Shown: one piece after another, positions 57,311-64,000 of the stretch
Layout: each line of letters begins with the position of its first letter
Position numbering within the stretch: position 1 is the first letter of the stretch
DNA from: Drosophila miranda
Lineage: Eukaryota > Arthropoda > Insecta > Diptera > Drosophilidae
DNA length: 64,000 bases
Direction: 5' to 3'
Assembly (NCBI RefSeq): GCF_003369915.1
Contig: NC_046673.1
Span: 24,977,718 to 25,041,717, forward strand
Made by a program: the position numbers and the translations under genes
The notes under the pieces: model-generated
The model's input: the letters and a program-made list of their open reading frames with translations, nothing else
Databases searched by the model: none
What the model was told of the DNA's origin: nothing

Positions 57311-58912
57311 ATGGACTACAGCTACTACGACGAGGGATATGACATCGACTACACAGAGTTTGGGGAGGATGCTGGCGATGATATCGACTACGGATTTCAT
57401 TCTGGCCACAAACAGGATAACTTATACAGTGATGCAAAGCCGGAGGCGAGGGACTTCCTGGTGATGGATCGACTGTTGCAGAACATAGAGGCCTGCGTGC
57501 AGCCTTCGCTGCTGCAAGTAGCGAAGTACGTGACACCTATGCTGGGCTTGTGTCTGGTCGGCCGCCTGCTGTGCCTCCTCTATGCCAGGAAGCGCCGCTT
57601 GCCGCCAGCTGGAGTATCGCAACGCGATGCGAACAGTATCATCGTGGCTCCGTTGCACCTCATCCACGCCACAACCGGTCTGATCCTGCTGTACGCCACG
57701 CTTGGGCAGCGCTTGGGCGAGCGCGTGGGTCTGCTGCTGATCCTGAGCGCCCTTGGCTACCTTATGCTGCAGCTCGTGCGTGTGTACAGCGGGAGGAGAG
57801 CGGCCACCAGCATAGCCGTGCTCACCGTTGGCAGCCAGTTCCTGTACGAGCTGGCCATATGGAGGCAGCGCAGTGACTGGCCCCAGCTGCGGGGCGTTCA
57901 GATGGTGGTCAACATGAAGCTGATCTCGCTGGGCTTCGACCTGGCCAGCGGACAGGTGCCTCGAATGCCAGGACCCCTAGCCTACCTTGGATACATTTAC
58001 AGCCCCGCGACCTGTGCCCTCGGCCCCTGGATCAGCTATGGCCGCTACGTGGAGTGCCTTGTAGCACGAGGCAAGTGGCTGACGACGCTGCGCCAGCTGG
58101 TGCTCAACATGCTCCTCTGCCTGCTGGCGGTGGCCGTCTCCAACTGCCTGGCCCACGCCCTGGGCGAGATTGCCAGCGGCTCGCACCTACTCCTGATGTA
58201 CACGGAGGCGCTGGGCGTCCGGAGCAGCCACTACTTCGTAAGCTTTATGGCCCAGGCTCTGCTGGTCAGCTCGGGGCAGACCCTGGACGGAGAATCTAAG
58301 GATTCCAAGGAGCTGGACGAGAGAATACTGGGGCCACTGGTGACGCGGCCCTGGCAGATCGAGTGGCCCCGCTCGTTGAGCGTCCTTGTGCGCAGCTGGA
58401 ATATCCCTATGCACGAGTGGCTCAAGCACTACATCTACGGAGGCTTCAAGGAGCACAACCTGGGCCACACATTCTGGGCCGTCCTCTGCACGTATGTGGT
58501 ATCCAGTCTGCTGCACGGTATGGATCTGCGCATCTACATGGTGCTGCTCTTTCTGGCCATCTTCGCCGAGAGCGAGCGACTGCTCCGCCGCCACCTGGCC
58601 AAACTCTTCGACGCCTGCCTGGCTGCCGGTCAGTGCAAGGGCCCCGACCACTGCTGCTTCTCCCGCTGCCCGCGACGTCGTGGCTGGACCAACAGCTGGG
58701 GCTGGCTGGTGAGGCTCACCAATCTGATCTTCACCCTGGTGGCCATGTTCCACCTGGCCTATCTGGGCATCGTGCTGCTCAACGAAACTCTCAACCTGGA
58801 CGGCAGTCCCGCCGGCGAGCTGGAGTCCTTCGTGTGGCATTGGTCGGAGGCGGGCTACCTCAGCCACTACGTCGGTTTCGGCATGTTCCTCCTTTATCTG
58901 TTCATCTCCTAG
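57311..58912 (+). CDS. por: Porcupine, protein-serine O-palmitoleoyltransferase (Wnt acylation)
   Basis: Porcupine is an ER membrane-bound O-acyltransferase (MBOAT) that adds palmitoleate to a serine of Wnt proteins (Wingless), needed for their secretion. The gene is one exon, 533 aa, close to the family length. An acidic, Tyr-rich head (MDYSYYDEGYDIDY...) precedes about ten hydrophobic segments. The MBOAT signature is present: an Asn in SWNIPMHEWLKHYIY (Asn364) and the catalytic His in SSLLHGMDLRIY (His402). A Cys-rich loop near residues 437-455 also fits the family. The start at 57311 follows directly on a short 5' leader with DRE sites. Identification is firm; the long acidic head is as in other flies as far as I recall. 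Confidence 0.95.
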   Translation: MDYSYYDEGYDIDYTEFGEDAGDDIDYGFHSGHKQDNLYSDAKPEARDFLVMDRLLQNIEACVQPSLLQVAKYVTPMLGLCLVGRLLCLLYARKRRLPPAGVSQRDANSIIVAPLHLIHATTGLILLYATLGQRLGERVGLLLILSALGYLMLQLVRVYSGRRAATSIAVLTVGSQFLYELAIWRQRSDWPQLRGVQMVVNMKLISLGFDLASGQVPRMPGPLAYLGYIYSPATCALGPWISYGRYVECLVARGKWLTTLRQLVLNMLLCLLAVAVSNCLAHALGEIASGSHLLLMYTEALGVRSSHYFVSFMAQALLVSSGQTLDGESKDSKELDERILGPLVTRPWQIEWPRSLSVLVRSWNIPMHEWLKHYIYGGFKEHNLGHTFWAVLCTYVVSSLLHGMDLRIYMVLLFLAIFAESERLLRRHLAKLFDACLAAGQCKGPDHCCFSRCPRRRGWTNSWGWLVRLTNLIFTLVAMFHLAYLGIVLLNETLNLDGSPAGELESFVWHWSEAGYLSHYVGFGMFLLYLFIS

Positions 58913-59324
58913 GCGGTGGGATCAGAGCCCCTCCAAAACCCAGAAACGATTAAGGACTGATCTACACGTATTTGAATTCTGAATTCGCCATTCGAATCTA
59001 ACCGTACTTTTGTATGTTTATCTGTACATCGTATTTGTATCTTGTAGCTACTGTGTGTACTATATATTGTGTGTGAGTACTTAAAATTATAATTAAATCT
59101 GTGAAACGGATCCGTGTCGGATGGTCGTGCCGCAATGTGGGACTAAGAGAACGTGGCAACCGGAGCTAAAAAGCTTAGCGTTTCTATGTGGAACGTTGCA
59201 GTGCAGCCTGCAAATGCCGATGTAGAACAGAGCAATGCGGAAGTTTCCCATGGCTTAGAGCAGGATAGATGATGGGGCTGCAGAACGATGGAGATGCAAT
59301 ACAATCAGTAAGAAAATCGGTGAC

Positions 59325-59330
59325 AATAAA
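59325..59330 (+). terminator. Polyadenylation signal of porcupine
   Basis: AATAAA in GACAATAAAAGCTG, about 410 bases after the stop codon. An earlier variant, AATTAAATC near 59090, could be used too. Confidence 0.6.
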
Positions 59331-59345
59331 AGCTGACAAAACAAA

Positions 59346-62300
59346 TAGGAACATATTTCCTACAAGCTCTTCGTGATATTGTAAATCGATCTAGAATCTA
59401 GAAGAAACATTATGTTGGGCAACCTAGAAACCCCTTGTTTTCCGTATTTCGAACGAAATTATTACTATATCATATTACTAGCAGAAACAGATGGAACCTC
59501 AGCTTAGATATAGTAAATGCGAGTCATCTATAAATCAGATAATTGATTAAGTCTTCACCTATGTGGATTCTATGAATGTCATATAAACCTACATATGTAT
59601 GTTATATGCGTCTCAGCTAAGTACATACAAATATGCATCTAAAGCGTTCTGATTTCCTTCGTTGTTGAAATGGTGCTTCAAATTTCTGATTTAATTTAAT
59701 GTCACTTCCGATGAAATTAAGCTGAAGACTTGCAAAGTGGAAATATAGGCTTTTCCACGAGGGCTGCTAATTAATTTTCTAGCCTAGGTCACACTTAGCC
59801 TTATCCTGACCCAAAGGTCATGCTGTGAGACTGAGAGAAATATTTGAGCAAACAAAAAATTGAGTGGTCAGTGGTAAATAGTCATTTTTTTGTTTACTAA
59901 TAAGCTTGCTGAAGCCCCCTTGCCCCCTTGGTTACGCCCTTGGTTCAAACACATTATAAATAGATAAATAAATAAATAATTATAAAATAAATATAAAAAT
60001 TGATCTTTTTAGTTCTTTTTATTGATTTTTTGTCTATTTTCTTTGTTGGTTTTGTTTTGTTTGTTTGTTTCATTTGTTTTTGTTTGTTTTTTTCTCATTG
60101 AGACAAATATTTATAACAATATTGTAATTTCTACTGATTTTTTTTGTTTTTTTTCATTTTTATTTGTGTACTATTCTGCCTGGCTTTCTGTTTCCGCTTT
60201 TTTTTTATTTACTACATTCCTTACATTTGTCATCTTTTAGGCTGTGATCCTTTTATCCTTTTCGTTCCATGCGTTTCCTTCTTTTTTTCATTTTTTATTT
60301 TTTATTTTTTTTTCGCCACTTATGATTTACATATTAATATTACTAGCTTAAGAATTATGCAATGACAATAAAAATATTTTTTTACTTTGTTGAATGCAAC
60401 TTTTCGGTTTTTTCTTTCTTTTCCTTCCACTTGCTTCCTTCTTCTTTGTCCTTTTTGATCCTACTAAAAAAGTTGCTCCTTGAATTCTCGTTTCGATTTT
60501 GTTTCCTAAAGTTTTTTTGTTTTCATTTGCAGAAGTTTTGATTTGGACATCAAAAATAGAGAGATATACATGGGTACCTATAAGTAGATATAGATCCGTA
60601 CATATATATAGATAGATATATATGTATGTATATTTATATATATATATTTATATATATATACGGATATATATATATATAGATTCATCATGTATGTGTATAA
60701 TCTTCATAAAGAGCTTTAATGTACTATACATTGACGTATGCATTCATTTACTTTACTTTGACATTGTTTCCATTTTCCATTTGTTTCGCTACTCGATATT
60801 GTACATGTGAAAAAGTCCATCTGCATATTTTCAGATCTTTCATCTTGCATGCATGCATATCCATCCATACAACTTAATAATGTTTTCGATTTCTTTTCAT
60901 TTTGTATCATTTTCATAACAACAACTGAGTTGATCACAAGAGATAACGAGAGTTTTGCTTTATAGTATGTAAATATTGTATGTATGTATGGTATTCCTCG
61001 ATCCGGAAATGGGACACCGCTCTGCCGTCCACCCGTTCCACCCTCTCCGAGTGCGATACACAAATACAAATAGTGTACAAATATTCGCTAACTACGTATT
61101 TCGTATATATAATTTGGTTTATATATATATATAAATTGGTTTTTTTCAGAGAAAATCCTTCTAGGTGTCGCCTTGGCTAGGGAGGCTAGTGGGCGAGGCG
61201 GCGGGAAGCGGTTAAAAAGTATGCAACACATTCTCAATAATTCATTAACGTTGACTGACTGACTGTTTGATTGATCGATCTGCCCTGTACTTTACAGAAC
61301 TTTTAAACCGATTAAAACTTAATTTTAATGTTACATTTCTCAGCTCTTTCTCTTTCCACACACACATTTATAGTAGTAGATACATATATATAAAAAAACA
61401 GGCGAAAGTTCTCAATTTTGCTAAGAACTATTTCTCTTAATATCTACCTATCTTTTTCTGCCTGTGTTGTGTGTGTTGGGGGTTTATATCAGTTTACATA
61501 ATTTCTCTAAAAAATTTAAACACTTTTTCTAGTCAAATTGTCGTATTTTGCATTAAGTAAGAAAAAAAATTGCAAGTACAATAAGCTGCCGCCATGGATG
61601 GGATTTCCAATACATTTGCATCATTTTAAACTGGGCGCTTCACATTGACACACGTAAGAGCATGGGTTTTCGCCACTGGAGCAATTCCAATGCTGAAGGA
61701 GACGTATGGGCGGCGCTTCCTGAAAGGAATATTCTCTGAAGAATATCCGAAACAACTGTTTGGTCCGATCAGCTGTTTATCAATTGGTTAATCTATTTTT
61801 TTTTTTAAAGGCAATATCAAAAACAGTACGACGCTGGTGTATCTCCGCTTAAAGCCTAAAATGCATTAAAAAAACATCAAACAGCCGATCGATCTACAGA
61901 ATCTGAAAACGAATTAGCATCGTATGGAGGGAGTACCATTATTATAGGGATTTCCGAAGAAACACCAATGCGTACGCATACGAATAAAAGGCAAAATTCA
62001 CCAACGACGATGAAAGGCAATCGCCTGACGGCAGCTTACATAATAAAGAAAGAGATATTCATGTATATGTAAATATATACATATATATATATATATATAT
62101 GTGAGATAGGATGTAGAAGCACAGGGGACATGGATAGGTAAACTGCAGTTCCGTTAAATTAGCAAATAAACTAAGGCGTAAACTAAAGCATAAAAAGAAT
62201 ATTAAAATTTAAATTATAAACATAATTACATTGTGTCCTGCTCGTGTCGCTGTCGCCGTTCGCCTGTTTGTTCTGTCAGGCTGTTCGGTTCGGTTCGCTA

Positions 62301-62516
62301 CAGTGTACTTGTCCTAACAAGCACATGATCATTGCACTATATAGTATATATGTACGATTACATATAGAATTCTACTATACGTATGTAAATCATGATATGC
62401 GGCCGACTATTGCCATCGCCATTGGGACTCGTCTTCGAACGTCGATATTGCCACCGCGGCTGCTGCCGTCGCTGCCATCGCCATCGCCATGACCACAGCC
62501 ACAGCCAAGGCCACAT
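59346..62516 (-). other. CrebB 3' UTR (probable) and convergent intergenic DNA
   Basis: No gene frames. On the minus strand this region runs A-rich with several AATAAA hexamers, for example near 60020 and 60160, so the CrebB 3' UTR may extend 2 kb or more. It contains (TA)n/TATG repeats at 60600-60680, (AT)n at 62080-62102 and long T runs at 60120-60310. The border with por is not resolved. Confidence 0.45.
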
Positions 62517-63002
62517 TCAATCGTTCTTGGTCTGACAATAGAGCTCTTTCAGCGACTTGAGCTCCTCGATAAGCGCTTTGTTTTGGTTTTCTAGCACCGC
62601 CACGCGATTCTCCAGGCACTTGATGTACTCCTTCTTCTTGCGCCGACACTCCCTTGCCGCCTCCCTGTTCTTCTGCAGTCTGATCTCCCGCTTGCGCGTC
62701 TGATCCTCCGCTATCCCGCTGTTGTCTGTGATTCCCACATGGAAATTGGAACATGCAAATGGAAAAGAGGAAGAAAAAATAATTAGTTTTGTCTGTGGGA
62801 ATGTCTCACATGTGGATGGAGAAGAGAATGGCGGAGCCTCGGCTCTGGTTATTACTGGTGTTGTAGGGTATCCGATTGGACAAATAGTAGGCTGGGTCCG
62901 GGGCCATGTGCAGTAGTGGACTGTTCGCCGAGTTGCCGCCCGCTCCGCCTGCCGCCAGCTGAGAGCCGAGCACCCCATCGGACCCCAAATGCAGCGAGGA
63001 GC
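62517..63002 (-). CDS. CrebB: CrebB (CREB/CREM-type bZIP factor), last two exons
   Basis: Exons 63002-62856 and 62725-62517 (TGA) on the minus strand, joined with donor ACACCA|GTAATA and acceptor ATCACAG in phase 1. The join gives YNTNNSG, which I recall at this position in fly CrebB. The penultimate exon encodes SSLHLGSDGVLGSQLAAGG and HMAPDPAYYLSNRIPYN, part of the region after the kinase-inducible domain. The last exon holds the basic region (RKREIRLQKNREAARECRRK) and a leucine zipper (YIKCLENRVAVLENQNKALI) and ends CQTKND. The protein binds cAMP-response elements in the nucleus and acts in memory and circadian control. Activation-domain exons lie beyond the window. Reading through the intron adds about 17 residues and a stop, removing the bZIP. 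Confidence 0.93.
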   Translation of the reverse strand, partial: APRCIWGPMGCSALSWRQAERAATRRTVHYCTWPRTQPTICPIGYPTTPVITRAEAPPFSSPSTCETFPQTKLIIFSSSFPFACSNFHVGITDNSGIAEDQTRKREIRLQKNREAARECRRKKKEYIKCLENRVAVLENQNKALIEELKSLKELYCQTKND

Positions 63003-64000
63003 CTGATCGACCGATCGGGGTTTTGGGTTTGGTTCATAGTTGGAATTGTTGTTGGTTGGTTGTTGGAGGGGGAGGTTGTTGTTGTTTTCGTTGTTGCAGT
63101 TGTTGTTTCGGTTGTTGGTTGGAAAATGCACGCAGTTTTTGTTTTGGACATAATTGAATTTAGAGTAGTTTTTGGAGTAGTAGGAGGAGGCAGTCATAAA
63201 GAAAACAATAAGAAAAACAACAATAAAAATTATAAGAAAAACATATTTTCCATTGCGATTTTCGTTGCAGATTTTTGAATTGAATTTTGAATCTTTTTGT
63301 TGTTGATTATGTCTGAGAGGTGGTTGGGTGAGTGCGTGTGAGAGCGGGCGATATTGGGGAGTTAGTCAAGAGTGAGATAGAGAAAGTACACAAGAGCGAG
63401 AGGTTGGCTTGGGATTTGATTCCTTGATTTTAGTTGGGGGTTAGGAGGTGACGAGAAGAGTTTCGTATATCAAACAGAAGTGTAAGGCAGCGGTCGTCCA
63501 CAGTCCGAGAGAAATAGAACATGACTGCCGTGTTTCTTCTGTTTAATATACCTTGAGGAAGCGGGAGAGCCATACCTTTTGGAAGGGTGGGGGGTGGGGG
63601 CAGGGTGTGCAACAACAGCAACCACAACAACAACAACGACAACGAAAAAAAGAGACCGATAAAGTGAGTGTGGGAGCGAGAGCAACAACATATCTCATTC
63701 TGTTTCTGTTGCTGCTCCCGTGTCAAGGTTTGTGCGTTATGGGAATCATGGGATGTGGTTACATATTTACAGGAATTTACAGTTGGGCGATTGGTTGCTT
63801 GCTCTCCTTCCTCTCTTCTTATTTATATTTTGATTCTTGATTAAACAACAACATCAACATCCAACAACAACTAAACGATAATGAAGAAACGGGGGAGAAA
63901 GAGATGGCGCGACACAAGACTAACGGGGGCTACGGGTTCACTCTTGTATGGCTGCCTCTTCTAACGGTACATGGGGTTTGGTCAGCGAGTGCGAATGAAT
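63003..64000 (-). other. Upstream intron of CrebB, no exon recognised
   Basis: Low-complexity GTT/CAA-rich and poly-purine DNA. Minus-strand frames (63430-63726, 63470-63691) are low-complexity and lack matching splice sites. I assume it is intron because the exon at 63002 begins at a GATCAG acceptor. Confidence 0.5.

Noticed and set aside
60600-62110. TA-rich tracts as an origin or matrix element
   Set aside because: Simple TA/TATG microsatellites are common in fly intergenic DNA and no other support was seen.
62517-63197. Single unspliced 226-codon CrebB frame
   Set aside because: It reads the penultimate exon in the wrong frame and crosses the intron; splicing 62856 to 62725 gives the conserved CrebB sequence.

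Overview
This is a eukaryotic, intron-rich, AT-rich-intergenic sequence from a Drosophila genome. The evidence is direct: several multi-exon genes splice cleanly with GT-AG junctions and matching phases into recognisable fly proteins (porcupine, transferrin 1, beta-COP, CrebB, a NOSIP homologue and an NT5C2-type 5'-nucleotidase). In D. melanogaster these belong to the X chromosome (Muller element A, around 17A, from memory). Dense microsatellites and copies of a DINE-1/SGM-like short repeat would fit a species outside the melanogaster subgroup, perhaps the obscura group, but that is only a weak inference.

Layout. 1-2615 (+): the 3' end of a rhodopsin-class receptor gene with a very long C-terminal tail. 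6.9-10.7 kb (+): a two-exon gene for a secreted Gln-rich protein whose 2.6-kb intron holds three small minus-strand genes, each starting with a signal peptide. 14.3-18.1 kb (-): a five-exon structural cuticle protein gene with its own TATA promoter. 18.3-26.3 kb: intergenic, no gene seen. 26.3-42.0 kb (+): a cytosolic purine 5'-nucleotidase gene (CG32549-like) with three alternative first coding exons spread over 10 kb, all ending in the same splice phase. 43.3-45.5 kb (-): Tsf1. 45.5-49.3 kb: intergenic, with old diverged direct repeats. 49.4-52.7 kb (+): beta-COP, seven exons, 964 aa. 53.3-55.0 kb: transposable-element debris. 55.3-56.4 kb (-): NOSIP homologue. 57.3-58.9 kb (+): porcupine in one exon. 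62.5-63.0 kb (-): the last two exons of CrebB, whose remaining exons lie beyond the right edge.

The genes do not form one pathway. beta-COP (Golgi transport), porcupine (Wnt acylation in the ER), NOSIP and the nucleotidase are broadly acting cell genes. Tsf1 is a secreted iron-binding protein and CrebB a cAMP-responsive transcription factor. The left third is an accessory neighbourhood of small secreted and cuticle or extracellular-matrix proteins, and the nested gene nest at 7.2-9.3 kb is the most unusual part of the window. No CRISPR array, operon, rRNA gene or convincing tRNA gene was seen. I did not find evidence of a wholly new biological system.
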